A stretch of 64,000 nucleotides of DNA from Icerya purchasi (Eukaryota > Arthropoda > Insecta > Hemiptera > Monophlebidae), in NCBI GenBank assembly GCA_039619475.1, contig CM077116.1, positions 22,827,191 to 22,891,190 of the forward strand, written 5' to 3'. The translations under genes and the position numbers were made by a program. Below the pieces are notes generated by a model, which was not told where the DNA came from, did no database searches, and saw only the letters and a list, made by a program, of their open reading frames with translations. Position 1 is the first letter of the stretch; each line of letters opens with the position of its first letter. Positions 35,550 through 48,200 of the stretch are shown here, in pieces.

Positions 35550-36277
35550 GAACAAATAGCTTTCCTACGTTCCATTATTTACACTTCCTCCCATCGATCT
35601 TCCTATAAATATTTAATTATCTCTGACTCCATTGTGCTCTTAAAGCTATTTCCTTACATGTCCCCTCTCACTACTCTGATCTTTTTATCCTTCGTACTCG
35701 CTCTCTCATCTACACTCTTTTCTCACTTCATGCAATTCCCGTTAATATGTTCTGGGTCCCCAGTCATATGGGGCGATAGGTGCTAACGAAATGGCAGATT
35801 CCATGGCTCAGATTGCTGTGTCCCCTACCGCTTTTATTTCACTAAAATTCCCGCTTCTAATTTGCTCTCACTGTGTGTAAGAAGTTTCATGTTAGATTTT
35901 CGTCAGATTTTCCTTCTTTTCCATTTTTCCATCCAACCTAATTTTCCTACCCGGCCTTGGTTTTACAATTTTCCTTCACTTCGCCGTTCCGTTATTGTCT
36001 CTATTAATCGTTTACGAACGACGAAGCTGTCTGCGATCCTGACCATATCTTCTTTGAATGTCCACATCTCGTGAATGAACGTACTTCTTTGTACTCTGAT
36101 CTGTTATCACTTAAGCTGCGCTTCGTATATCTTATCATTTCCGTCAATCTTCATTGTTCCAATCCTCAGTTCTTTTATTCTATTAATATCTGACACCGAA
36201 TTTACATCTAATTGGTTCTTTTCCCTCGTGTCGTTTCTGGGCGGTTGCTAGCATGCCCAAAAAAAAAAAAAAAAAAC
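35550..36277 (+). pseudogene. Degraded I-like element, RNase H to poly(A)
   Basis: Pieces in shifting frames match the 0.3-4.1 kb element in order: YKYLIISDSIVLLKAI near 35605, FWVPSHMG near 35750, ANEMADSMAQIAVSP near 35785. Next come FHFSIQPNFPTRPWFYNFPSLRRSVIV (35920-36000) and a damaged DPDHIFFECPH near 36040. At least three frame changes are needed, including one within the PSH..GxxxNE motif. The poly(A) is at 36259-36276, after the tail motif GGGCGGTTGCTAGCATGCCC. It is clearly older than the other copies. Confidence 0.75.
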
Positions 36278-39024
36278 AATCGTTCATTCAATTTTTGTGC
36301 AATACCTGTCAGTATTTTTATGTTATTAGGGGAAGACATACTAACTGCACTCTATTCATTATGTACAGCATTATACTCTAATTATGTGTATTTAATTAAT
36401 ACATATTCATTGAGCGTATTTATGATCCAAAGACGATCGAACACTGTAGAATCAAAAACGGGTTACAGAATTTAAAATACGTGAATCCGAAAGCATCAAT
36501 AATTTTAAGACACACTGAATTTCGAAATAGGCTACTATGACGACACGCCAATCTCTGAAATTAAGCAGTTTGGAACCATTGACAAAGATAAATGATGCTA
36601 GTTTCTTCTGACCGCATTCGTCGATCGATTGTTTTCATTCGAATCCGACACAAGGTTCTTGCACTATGACCGAAGCGTAATTCTTAGCACCTTCAACTGG
36701 AAGGAATGTGAATTGTAACAGGTGATATTGCCAATATTAATGAATTAGAAACACTTGTCCGATAAGTAATTTCAGTACCACATTGAACGGGAAAATGCGC
36801 CGCTACTTTCAATTTATCGATAGGTAATGGGCGATCTTCGTTTATTAGCGCGACGGTGATAGACGTAAACACACAACTTCGGAAGAAGAAATCATGAATG
36901 GACCGAGATACTCTATGCCATCTGTGTTGTTGCCGTTGTCGTTTTTTTGAGCGGAGAAAAAAAAAGGTTGAAAAGAAAAAAAGTGGAATAATTCTTCAAT
37001 GGAAACGGTTCTCGTTTAAAGGAACTAGTTAGAGGAAAGTTGCATGTAGAGGTGTAGGTGGGGTGTCGCTGTGACCGGTCGGAGGGTGAGAATAGCTGGG
37101 TACCATTGTGTGCGTATCGTGTACTGCTTTATTCGCTCTTGTAAACTGAATATTTTTCGCTTGGTTACCTCTTCAGAATCGGAATTAACTGTTCGCACCA
37201 GTACGCGCGCACAGCTAGCGCACCATTATTCCGATCAGCAGCGAAAAAGAATCTAATACTCCAGCCATTTCAGTTTTCCATAGTGCCTTTCTGGAGACGT
37301 TTTTTCCAGCGCTTGTTGTAATCATTTGTGCGTTGTGTACATATTAAGTGGACTGTGCAGCGTGCGATGCACGGGGGTAATTCGGTGGTAAGTATAAATA
37401 ACTTCCTGTGTTTTGTGTGCGGACTTAGGAATCCGCAGGTGGCTTAGCCCACCCAGTTAACAAAGCGCACAGACAAGTAGAATAACTGACCATCATTCGG
37501 TAGTTTACAGACGATCTGCTGTCGCCAAGCAGTCTACTGTCCAACTCCGAATTCCCTGGAATTCCTGTTATTTCCTCGCTTGCGTTTCTCCTCTCAAATC
37601 ACTCGAACGCCATTCAAAATCCGTCGCTATTTCACACCTCGCAGATTTAATTTCTACGCGCACAGACGCGATACTTTTGCGGAAAGATACCTGTCAATAA
37701 TGGAAATAGCGGCCGCCGAGAAACAAATTTGCCTCCTCCATTTCCTTCAAGGCAACATTTCTCCCGTTGAAGGAACCGTTTAGTACATTTGACAGTGACA
37801 CTACCTCCGTGCCGATATAAATAGTTTATTTCGTTTCCTAAAGCAGGATAAAGTCTGACCCGGGCGGCGGCGTAAGATATTGAGCGGAGTAAGTTGACCG
37901 AAAAGTAATTTAATGCAAATCCGGTAAATTTCAAAGGTACACCACGCGTTAACGACAGAATTCGGCAGCTACCTATAAATCTAATTTACGCTGACTAATA
38001 AACGAACTCCTGGCTCGGAATTTACAAACGTCCTAACGGAATTCACTGCACCTTCGGAACATAGCTGAATTTATCTTTACTGAAAAGACACTTGCACGTT
38101 ATTACATCTCATGACTATGGTAGCAAATATGATCTATAAAGTCGTTACGCAGGGATTACGTAGGAGCTGATAATATTCACTGGGAGCTTGTTCAAAAAAG
38201 TAGATACCGGAATTTTTTCTACGGAACTGTTTGTTCCGTAGCGGTGGTAATCTAGAATTCACAGGTATACCTAGCTCAAAGTGGTGAAAGCAGAGATTCG
38301 AAAATTCTAGCGCTATTATCGGGGGATTCAGGTGCAGCAAAATTAACTAATTAAAATTTGACTGTGCAAAATTTGCATAGGAAAAATTTTAAACATAACA
38401 AGGAGGGATAAAATATAAATAAATGTTCCGGTTTAGTTTGGCACGCGGAGATGGAATGAGTTGAAAACTACGGAAGGAGGTTTATGTGTCCCATGCTGGA
38501 TGGGATATTGCTACATTTAACTAATAATGACAATGTGATATAGTTGATTAGCTAATGACATTTGATTCGAGTGGAATTCGGTTGGGCGCCGTTCATTGAA
38601 AATTTGGTTTTCTTTTTAAATTAACTCAATCAGTCAGTCAGCGCACTCTGAAACGATTGAAAAAATTCAAAAAATTGCCATTGCGTCGAGTTATCGTCCT
38701 TGTAGTTCACCGATCGAAATAAATGAATTTCAAAAACCTAAAATTAACCGTGTATAACAGTTTTATTTATATGTGTATAGTTTTAGATTATTGCGTAATT
38801 GCTGTTTTGTTATTTTTTTGTCATAGCGCGATGTAATTATGTTAGTCTATTTATTAATATAAAGGGAGAATTTCTTTCAATGAAAATTTTATTCCCCTAA
38901 TAAAAGTACCTTTTATCCATGGTTTGCTTAGTAATCTGGCGTATCAGCGCTCAGTTTCAAAAATCTGAAAAAATATTTCTGTTTCGCGATATAAAATATA
39001 CCTGTTCAGGTTACCATTTTGTTC

Positions 39025-39027
<3 letters not shown>
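36278..39027. other. Intergenic, with a weak candidate first exon
   Basis: No transposon remnant recognised. 37,050-37,950 is richer in GC and CpG. A possible exon end lies at 37387 (separate entry). The ORF at 37580-37783 and its opposite-strand partner have no motif. Confidence 0.45.
37270..37393 (+). other. Weak candidate first exon (initiator, ATG, splice donor)
   Basis: An arthropod-type initiator TCAGTT lies at 37270-37275. At 37367 an ATG opens seven codons (MHGGNSV) that end exactly at a consensus splice donor GTAAGT (37388-37393). The surrounding 300 bases are more GC-rich than the neighbourhood. No protein similarity can be tested with seven residues, no TATA box is evident and the downstream exon was not found. 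Chance occurrence is quite possible. Confidence 0.15.

Positions 39028-39062
<35 letters not shown>
39028..39062. repeat. (TA)n microsatellite
   Basis: About 17 TA units without interruption. Confidence 0.9.
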
Positions 39063-39064
<2 letters not shown>

Positions 39065-39186
39065 GAATTCGTTCTGTATAAAACATATTTATCTTACGCT
39101 TTGTTATATTTATGTAGTTACGTTTAAAGAATTAAAATAATTAGATAGTAAACATTAGTAATTTAAAATATAAGATCGAAAATTTT

Positions 39187-39265
39187 ACGTGACATCGCGG
39201 GGATTCGGACCTTAAGTTTCCAAGTATGTACAAATAGACGACACTTTTACCACTACACCACAAAA
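39187..39265 (-). repeat. tRNA-like SINE head
   Basis: On the - strand an A-box-like TGGTGTAGTGGTAAAAGTG is followed by a B-box-like GGTCCGAATCCCC at tRNA spacing. This resembles tRNA-derived SINE heads related to Gly/Glu/Asp tRNAs. The anticodon arm is not convincing. The body would extend to the left, toward the TA tract at 39028-39062. It is different from the 19/30/55 kb family. A decayed tRNA gene copy is the alternative. Confidence 0.45.
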
Positions 39266-39949
39266 CAAATACGTTGTGATTTGTGTTTTTATATAGTATA
39301 TAAATGTAATAAATAACGTGTTTAAATTTTTATCAAATTATGAATTGACTTTTTTTAAATTATTTGATTGTTTTTTAGTAATTTTGTTGGTTTAATATAC
39401 TTAATTTTGGGAATAATCAGTCTTCCGAACCACCCGCACAAGGTAAATAAACATAATCTGGAATTTATTCCATATTTTTGTCTAAACGGCTATATGTATA
39501 TTATCCCCGTTAAATGCGGCTTATAAAAATTTTAATTTCTCGCGTAAACCAAAAAGCTGCATTCTAATATTTCACAAACAGTTTATAATATATTCATGGT
39601 CTTCCATCGATCTGCAAAATTTCATCAAAATTGGTGACCCGCAGGTCGCGACCTCTCCTTGTAAGATTTATCTACTGATAACCCCATGTCAGGAACATTT
39701 AAAGAACTACTGATAAGTATTTCTCTACAATAACGAACAGTACAATAAATATAATTACACATAGCGCCTTTAAGGAAGTTAGTAGACTAGTGAAAAAATT
39801 AAATAAAAATTCCGTAGAAGATGACAAAATTAGCATTAAACATTCTAAAAATTTACAAGTTAAAGCGATAATATGGCTACGTGCGCATTTTCTAACTTAT
39901 CGCATTATTTCACGTTAAAATAGAGAATCTCACAAATAGTCTACCTAAA
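39266..39949. other. AT-rich intergenic sequence
   Basis: Nothing recognisable. Confidence 0.5.
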
Positions 39950-41000
39950 CGAAGATGCTTCTCCGGTCCGTTACATACGCCTCATTAGTTAAGTAATTTA
40001 AGTGGATTTTTCGCAAAGATCACATTTATTAGACTGAGGAAATTCACTGATGAAAATCGAATCTCCGATAATCAGTTTAGTTTCCAACTTTAAGTGCAAC
40101 CATTCAGTTAGCTAAAATCTGCGATTCAATATCACTGATATAGTTTTACTCTGAACCAGTACACGGCGTTTTCATTAACCGACATCAGAAAAAAGCTTTG
40201 ATACCAACTGAATCGAAGGTATTCTGAAATTACCTATCCGGATTATCTAATATCGTTGTTTTAAATCTTATTTGCTAAGCAGAAAATTTTACGTTAACGT
40301 AAAAAACTACGAGTCACCCATGGAATACATAATTGCCGCGGTACAAGAGAGCATTCCTGGACCACATATATTTGTATCTAAATGATTTGCTCCTAAAATG
40401 AAATGGTCCAAAACGTGCATGCGGATGATACTGCGATATTATCTGGTCATCCAATATTCTGCAAACGCGACACTGTCTCCATCCAGTTGTAGTAGGTCAT
40501 TAAAGTCGCACCTGTGCGGACATCTACTGCAGATGAAACCGTGTAACGCATAAAGATCCTTTTCCTGTCACGAAGAGAAAGAAGATCTCGTCATCTTTCA
40601 GAAAACTAAACTCCGCAGAGAATACGCTAATAAAGTATTTAAAAATAAATGACAATAAAACAGAAACTATTCCGTTTATCAGAAGAAGATATACAAAAAC
40701 AAATAAGTATCCAAAATGAACAAGTAAAACGGAAGGATCATATACCCAAGTCCGACGATAAATGAACTCATTGAAAGTAATAAAAACAAAAAACGCGCTG
40801 CCTCTATTATAGCAGAATTTCAATGGAAAGTCTCATTTAAAAACAAACTTACGATCTATAAACAAGTCGTTTTATCAAAATTATCTTACGTAGCATCGGT
40901 TTAATCATTCACCAGAAAAAAGTATAATATTCGGGAACTTTAAAGCATCCCGAATTCTAAGACTAGCATTAACTCCGCCCATGATAACCTAAAAATGTCA
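39950..41000 (+). pseudogene. Jockey-like reverse transcriptase remnant
   Basis: RT blocks appear in order but in changing frames. LAKICDSISLI near 40105 fits the helix before motif A. FDTN, one stop, then IEGILKLPIRII near 40195 follows, then KSYLLSRKFYVNVKNYESP near 40270. VQESIPGPHIF near 40345 is a decayed PQGS.LGP.LF motif. VHADDTAILSGH (40415-40450) is the YADD box with Tyr changed to His. A later stretch, NKLTIYKQVVLSKLSYVAS near 40845-40900, fits the thumb region. Many stops show long decay. No endonuclease part and no poly(A) could be placed. Confidence 0.65.
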
Positions 41001-41741
41001 CATTATTTGATGACACACGTAGTACAACTTGATGATGCAGGTAACTATGGACTATTAAGTGCAAAAGGATTAAGCAAATCTCACTGACACTTAAATATAT
41101 CGATCAGCACATGTTTATTGTTTTAAATTATTAAGCTGGCTTTTTGTTTTCTTTTCAGTTTCCTTCTTTCTTTCTTCTACATTTTTATTTTGGTTTTTTT
41201 CTCACTTCTTCGGTATATTATTATCTCTGGTTCATTTAATAAATTTGAACTTGTATAATTTATTTCTGTTGACCGAGTAAATATTTGAGAAAATCTGATA
41301 GTCATTTTTATATCATATTGATTAACAATGTGGCCAAATGACGTATTGCCGGGGGACCGAAAAAAAAAAAAGACCTAGTCTGACATTAAGTATTTCTTTT
41401 GACTTTTCTACGCTATACATAAATTTAATTTATTTTCCGTATTATGGTTAGCGAGCCCAAAAAAAAAGAAAAAAAAAAAAAAAAAAGTTTCGGTGTTGTT
41501 TCTTTTTAATGTTTTCCTGCAAATTAAACTTCATTATTTTTTTTTTTTGAAATTTTTCACGTGGATTTCTAAATGGAGTTTTTGTTTAATATTTTAAATG
41601 TGAGCAAATAAAATTATTTCTTCGCCGATAAATATCCTTTGGAATTACACTATCTTAAGAGCCTGAAAGCTAATTAAATATAATTAAAATAAAAAAAAAA
41701 AAAGGAAAATGTCTGTGGGCCAGCTAATTTGAAAGGCTAAA
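41001..41741. other. Intergenic, homopolymer-rich
   Basis: Contains several A-runs (41360, 41458-41487, 41690-41704) and a T-run near 41539. No coding sequence recognised. Confidence 0.5.
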
Positions 41742-41743
41742 TA

Positions 41744-42990
41744 CGAGGTGTGGCTATTGAATAACGAGACTGCGCGCGCTATCCTAAAGCAGTAAGGAGC
41801 GAAACAAGTACGACTGGAGAGACCTTAAAGTGTCTATTAATACAGTTCCAAACCACGTTTTCGTAGCTCTATAGTATAGTATTTTTTCTATCGAGTGTTG
41901 AAGAGAATGTGATTTTTTCGCGCATCGGGTACAATATGTGACGAAAAACACGAACAGTGTACCAATCTGAAATTTCTCGTGAAATTGAAGAAAACTCCAA
42001 CCCCGAGTGTTATGCATTACTGAAAGAAGCTTACAGTGAGAATTCTCTGTCACGTGCACGTGATTTTTTTGTTCTTTTTTTTTTGGTGCCGACGATTTTC
42101 TGAAGGTCGAAAGAGTGTTGAAGATGACTGACGTACCGGTCGATCTGTCTCGATTTCAACACCTGCAACCGTTGCCAAAATCAATGAAATTGTGCGCGCA
42201 GATCGTCGTTTGAGCATTTGGATGATTGCGGAGATGGTAAACGTCGGTAAAGAAACCGTCAGAAGAATTTTACATGAAGAATTGAACATGTCTAAAGTCT
42301 GTGTGAAGCTGGTACCGAAAAACTTGAGTGCTGATCAAAAGCTGTGCCGTCAACAGGTTTATTCTGACGTTCTTGAACGGTTAAAAGAAGAGCCGGATTC
42401 GATGAATAGGATCATTACATGCGACGAAACACGGATTTTTCAGTACGATGTTGAAACTAAGAGACAGTTGATGCACTGGAAAATACCCGCTCTTCCCAGA
42501 ATGAAAAACGCGAAGATGTCAAATTCAAAATTCAAAACAATGTTAATCGTTTTTTTTTTTTTCGACATCAATGGAATCGCGATGATCGAACGGGTTCCAG
42601 AGGGTCAAACTGTGAACCAAGATTATTATTTGCAAGTGTTGGCACCCTGCGAGAGCGAGATTGTTGAACCGGGGTTGTGGCGAAACACAAGTCGTGGATC
42701 CTACATCAAGACAATGCGCTGTCTGTGAAGCAAGTCTTTAACTGATAAAAACATTCCAGTGCTCTAACACGCGCCCTATTCACCAGACTTGGATCTGTGT
42801 GACTTCTTTTTGTTTCCGAAGGTGAAGTCTGTCCTAAAGGAACACATTTTGAATCAATGGAAGAGGTAAAACAAAGAACGGCGCAACTTTTGAACGGCCT
42901 CACAGAAAAAGGCTTCCAGCACTGCTTCCAACAATGGAAAAAACGAAATGACGTTGTTTGCAGAGGGGAGGTGAGTATATTGAAGGAAAA
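41744..42990 (+). mobile_element. Mariner-like transposon, right end missing
   Basis: It starts after a TA with CGAGGTGTGGCTATTGAATA, a typical mariner inverted end. The transposase is recognisable to about 42985 (GGEYIEG). The matching right end (ending in a complement of CGAGGTGTGGC) is absent; an 11-bp minisatellite starts at 42997 instead. The copy therefore lacks one terminal repeat and could not be mobilised. Confidence 0.75.
41938..42985 (+). pseudogene. Mariner transposase, decayed (main open part 42192-42728)
   Basis: The N-terminal part is out of frame: LLKEAYSENSLSRARDF, then after a T-run WCRRFSEGRKSVEDD. The longest open frame (42192-42728) has RADRRLSIWMIAEMVNVGK and RRILHEELNMSKVCVKLVP, the DNA-binding region. 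The first catalytic Asp is at 42423 (ITCDETRIF), with Arg where the family has Trp. FFFF at about 42549-42562 reflects an expanded T-run. The second Asp is at 42710 (HQDNA) and the third at 42801 (LCDFFLF). The last two are only 91 bases apart, about 14 fewer than the 34-residue spacing of the family. At least three frameshifts, so it is inactive. Confidence 0.75.
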
Positions 42991-42996
42991 AGCCCG

Positions 42997-43170
42997 TATA
43001 ACCAGACTATAATCGGACTATAACCGGTCCATAATTGGTCTATAATTGGATTATAACCGAACTGTAACCAGTCTATAACCGGGCTATAACCAGACCATAA
43101 TCGGACTATAACCGAACTGTAACCGGACTATAATCGGACTTTAACCGGACTCGAACTGAACTATAACCTA
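42997..43170 (+). repeat. 11-bp minisatellite
   Basis: Fifteen consecutive 11-base units run in perfect register from 42997 to 43161, with no indel, followed by a partial unit to 43170. The consensus is TATAACCGGAC. Variable positions are mainly 1-2, 6-8 and 10 (for example TATAATCGGAC, CATAATTGGTC, TGTAACCAGTC). It abuts the broken mariner end. The repeat is found nowhere else in the window. Confidence 0.95.
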
Positions 43171-44817
43171 CTACACTGACATTGTATGACAGCTGGCGTT
43201 TTAAGTATAATTTTATATTCGAAATTTATTAGATAATTTGAAAATACTACTTTCGAACCAAAATTTAATACGATTAAATCATTTTTTCAATAAACTGTAT
43301 ATTCCTTTTTCAGAGGAATCGTTCACGTTGATTATACAAATCTTTCTTTTGAATTTATCGGAAAATCAGAAAAAGTTATTTAACTGACACGTTAAACAAA
43401 TTCTTTATACCGAGCGTCTTCAACTTTTTTAACTGATATATATTACTACTTGTGTTGTCGCGATCAACTGATATGTCAGCCTATATTGTAGAAATGAAAC
43501 TGAAACGTTCATTATTAACTTGTAATGCTGGAGCAAAGTGAATTTGAATGATGGATAAATCCGCAGACATCGCAAAAAAAGAGAATTTCTTACTTCTCTG
43601 AAATTATTCCATTTATCCGATAAGAGAAGAAAAAAAACGAAACAGTAAAAAAAACAAAACAAAAATAAACAAAAAATAAAAGCTTAACAGAAGCACGCGT
43701 GTGTACGCGTCCACACATGCGATATAAAAAAGTTCGGTAAAAGTACATCGAAAACAACACCGGATAATCGAATAATGGAAAGGCAGGAAATAATTGAACG
43801 TTATAAACTGTTAGATGGAAAGGGAAAAACAGCGGAAGAGAGTGAAAGGGGAAAAGAAAATATATGCTGGAACGAATACGCGATGAAATCGAACAGTGGC
43901 CGGCTATTGTGTAGCGCGCCTTCCATCGGATGCGTCTTGAAAAAGTCGCTCGAACGGAATTGAACTTTAACAACGCGATAAAACCAGTAGGAAAACTTTC
44001 GCTCAAATTGGTCGCCCCCCGGCCTTGCCTTCCTCTAGCGCGTCTGTTCACTCGGACAGTAATTGTGCTGCAAACTTTCCGGTCCATCGCCGGAAACGAA
44101 GACATCGAAACGTCTGAAACTGAAACGGCGGATTCATTTACGTCAGTCAAGCAGCGCCGATACCACCGTTAAACAAGTCGATTGAATGCTAAACTGGACA
44201 AAAAAACGCCAGACTGCAATTTATATTCTGAAAACAATAACAGTTCTCTGCTTTCGCTGCAGCTTCTCCTTCGCTCCGAGCAACCTTCTTGACGACAGGC
44301 AGCCATCGAATTCGTTTCTGTAACCAAAAGGAAACCCGAATCTTCAGCTTCTGGCCGCTCTCGGTAGATGCGCGGTCTGACAGGGCAGGCTAAATCTTAC
44401 ATAGAAGTCAGCAAAGTCGGCGTTTCCTTTTTTCCAATTTTAATTTGCACACCCCTTCCGTTTTTTTAAAAATTACTTATGTCATATTAATTTTGTTCTT
44501 CGGAGTTTTTACAATCGAATTTAAGCAGAGTGAAAAGAGGCACCCCCGTAAAAAATCTTAAGGCGGTTAAAACGATTAAAACGAGACTGAAACACTTGTT
44601 TTCGGTATACGAAATGCTAAAAAACCATTTCTTAAGAACGCAATATTTTTCTTGCACCTTATATCGGAGAGTACCCCGATACATTTTAGAATATAGCTAA
44701 GATCGAAACAGTAAATTACGAGTGTTTAGGAAAAAACAAAGATCACTATTTGAAAATTCTAGTAAATGTAAGTTTTTCATTTATTTTTCCTTTTTTCTCC
44801 GTTTTATAAATGAAGTA
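43171..44817. other. Intergenic, no gene recognised
   Basis: 43,880-44,400 is CpG-richer and contains a 186-residue - strand ORF (43590-44150) whose N-terminal half is Ser/Arg-rich and whose C-terminal half is low-complexity Phe-rich. No family recognised. Confidence 0.45.
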
Positions 44818-44853
44818 TATTATTATTATTACTATTGTTGTCTGTATTATTGC

Positions 44854-44908
<55 letters not shown>

Positions 44909-44918
44909 TTTTTTTTTT
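44818..44918 (+). repeat. (TTA)n microsatellite
   Basis: ATT/TTA repeats with a few interruptions at the left side and a perfect run from about 44854, ending in a T-run. It may be the tail of an unrecognised retroelement. Confidence 0.9.
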
Positions 44919-45236
44919 TTTAAAGCGTATATTTCAGAAATATGTGTATAAAGTTGCAAAGGACTATATGTAAGTAAAGTGTAAACGATAATACAAGTTA
45001 AATATTCTATAAATGTTTAAAGAAAGAAATAACAGAAATATATGTGTGTGAAAGATGGTCCTTTGCGAGTGTACTTATATGTAATTAGAGGCAATAGTCA
45101 GGATGAGAAACATAGTCCCGACTAATACCAAGTGTATGCACAAGAATATTAGTATCTGCTTAGAGTATACTCGTATAATACAACTTATAACTTTTATAAT
45201 GCTTGCCTTAAAATATAAGGTAATAGTAAGATAAAT

Positions 45237-48200
45237 TTTTTTTTTTTTTTTTTTTTTTTACGGTACATTGGGATCACGTTTGACTTCGCTTATGTTATAA
45301 ATTATTTTTATAAGAACATAATTTAATTACTTATATTTTAAGAATTACTTAGTGTAACAATTGTTGTTATGAGATAAACTTATTACATATATACATACAA
45401 ATGAAAACGAAATGCTGAAGAAGGTACCAGAGGAAGCCAGTAATATATTTTAAGTTGAAATTAAACGAACTACGTTTAGCTATCTAAATGAAATTTATAT
45501 CTCATAGCATCCTCAGCAAATTTAAGGACATCGAGATGATTTTTATTGGTAAGGAGATATGGTTCCATTCTTTTAATATTATATTTATCACGAATGGTAG
45601 TAAAAATGGGGCAGTCAAATATAAAATGACTAACGTCATCAACAGTATCTGCTAAGCAGCAGGCACAGTTTGGTCCACTGACAAGTCGAAACCTATATAG
45701 ATAGGATCCAAACTTGCCGTGTCCAGAGAGCATCTGTGAGCTGAAGAAATTAATATTTATTTTTTTCATTTTCAATCGGTCTGAGATACAGGGGAGAAAG
45801 TGATAAGTTTTCCTACCTGTTATCTCAGAGTCCCACCTCCTCTGCCATTCCAAAATCATCATCTGCTGAACCTGTATCTTAACTAACCTATAAGGAGTAT
45901 TATTGCTAATAGGTGGATCAATAATATTGTTTAATAATTCTAGAGATTTAAGCAGGTTGACATCGTTAACAATTCGAAGTTCGCTAGTGATTGCTCTGTT
46001 GATGATATAAAGGTCCAGTGGGAGCAAACCCGCAATGACACAGGCAGCCGATGTAGGAGTAGTTCTGTAAAGGGAACAGATGTTAAGGAGGAATTTTCTC
46101 TGTTTTTTGTTGATATTTCTTAAAATCTTGGGGGTGACATAAGTAGCTGCTCCATACCCATATAGAGGCTGAATTAGGCCCTTATATAGTATGAGCCGCT
46201 CTGAGTACTGAAGACCCCAGCAATTGTGTTGCAGTCGACTGATACTGCTAAAAAGAGAGTCGCACTTGGAGTGTATATATTCAAGGTGGGACCGAAATGT
46301 AAGTTTATCATCAATCAGAATGCCGAGGTATTTAATTATTTTTGTATATTGTATACTCTGGCCAGAGATAAGTTTAAGTTTTTTGATTGTATCAACTGCT
46401 TCTTTTTTGCCAAAAACAGTGAAATTACATTTATGTGCGGAAAAAGATAGACCAAGACTCTGTATTGTTTCCTCTAGGTACCCAATTATTAATGTCAATT
46501 GACGGTAGTCGTAATATTTGGTAGTTTCAAACACCAGACAGAGGTCGTCAGCATAAGAAATTAAAGTACAGTTGTTATTGAAAAATTTACAAAATTTTTC
46601 TACATTATGGTGAACAGAGGAGTATAGTAGGTTCCATAGTGTCGGCCCTAGAACAGAACCCTGAGGGACTCCACAGCATGGATTCTTAGTACTCGTGGAG
46701 TTATTGATAGTAAGAGACGCAGTTCTTTCTGACAGGTAACTAACCATCAGGTTGACCAAGAAAGGGTTAAAATTGTTTTTTTCCATTATATCAACAATAA
46801 TTGACCATTTACAATTGTCAAACGCCCCAGCAATATCGAAGGAAAAAACAACTACCGATTTGCCAGAGCTTATTGTATCTCTGATTACTTGTACCAATTT
46901 GTAAGCTGCACCCTCTGCAGATCTTCCAAGGCGGAAGCCATATTGGTTTGTGTGCAGCAGTTCACGACTGTTAATTTCTAAAAGAAGTAAACGGTTAGTA
47001 ACTTTCTCAAAAACTTTGCCAACTGAACTGAGTAGGGAGATTGGGCGGTAAGCAGCGACATCTGAGGGATTTTTTCCTGGTTTAGGTAAAAGTTTTAAGT
47101 ATGCAGATTTCCAGCATCGAGGGAAAACCTGCAGACTTAAACATTTATTAAAGAGAGTTGAGAACAAATCTGGAAATAGCATATTAAGCTGTTTAACTAT
47201 TTTATTATTGATTTTATCGCATGAAGCAGCCTTCCTATTTTTAAGTTTTTTAATTATATTATCAACAGCTGTTCGAGAGATCGAGGGGGAGAGGGCAGTG
47301 GTGGTTTGGATGGTGGTAAGCGATGTATCAGATTTATAAGGCAGAAAATGTTCAAGAAATATATTGCATTTTTCAAGATCGTCATTAATTATTCGCTGAC
47401 CCTGTTCAATATCTGGAATATTAACACTTGCTCTTGTTTTAATAATTACTTTATATGGCTTCCCCCAGGCTGTACTATTTGTAACAAGTTCTTTCCACTG
47501 CTGTAACTTTGCTCGAAGTATCTCACGTTTATATTCAACATTAAGTTGCTTCAGAGTGTTGTCAATATAAAATAGGTTAATCGTATCCTTGCATTTATTC
47601 TTTTTCTTACGAACAAGATTAATTTTGTTTTTAATCATTTGTAGTTTGTCAGTCCACCAGTCAAATTTTGGAGACGAGTAAGCTGTTTGACACCGCTTAG
47701 CAGTGTTACTGATATAATTATTTAATTTAGTTACAAGTCTGTCTAAGGCTGGTCCGGAGGAACATTTTAGTAAATTTTCTTGAAAGGTTGTAATATAATT
47801 TATGTCCAAGGTTTGCCTAAATTTCAGGATGTCCAGTTTAGTAAAGACATTAGTTAACATTTCAAATTTATGAGATATGGAAAATATAATACTTTTATGA
47901 AATGCCAGATCAAAATTTTTTAGTTGAAAATTAACTAAATGTGTGACATTTACAGACACCAATAAGTAATCTATAATACTTGATCCGTTGTAGTTTGAGA
48001 AGGTGGGTGAGTGATTATTTTTAATAATTAAATTATTGCTATATAGTAAATCTTGCAGTAACAGTGAATTGGGATTATCTTTAAATTGTGGCTCCATCAA
48101 GGAGAGTCTGATATTTAAATCGCCGATAAGTATTACCGAAAGATGAGGAAATGCTTTGATAATATGATCCAAGTGATCTATTCCTACTTTCCTAGGTTTA

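Noticed and set aside
42997..43170. CRISPR array
   Set aside because: The 11-bp units are contiguous with no spacers, and the context is eukaryotic.
43590..44150. 186-residue - strand ORF
   Set aside because: Non-ATG start, low-complexity Phe-rich second half, no motif, and open frames on the opposite strand too.
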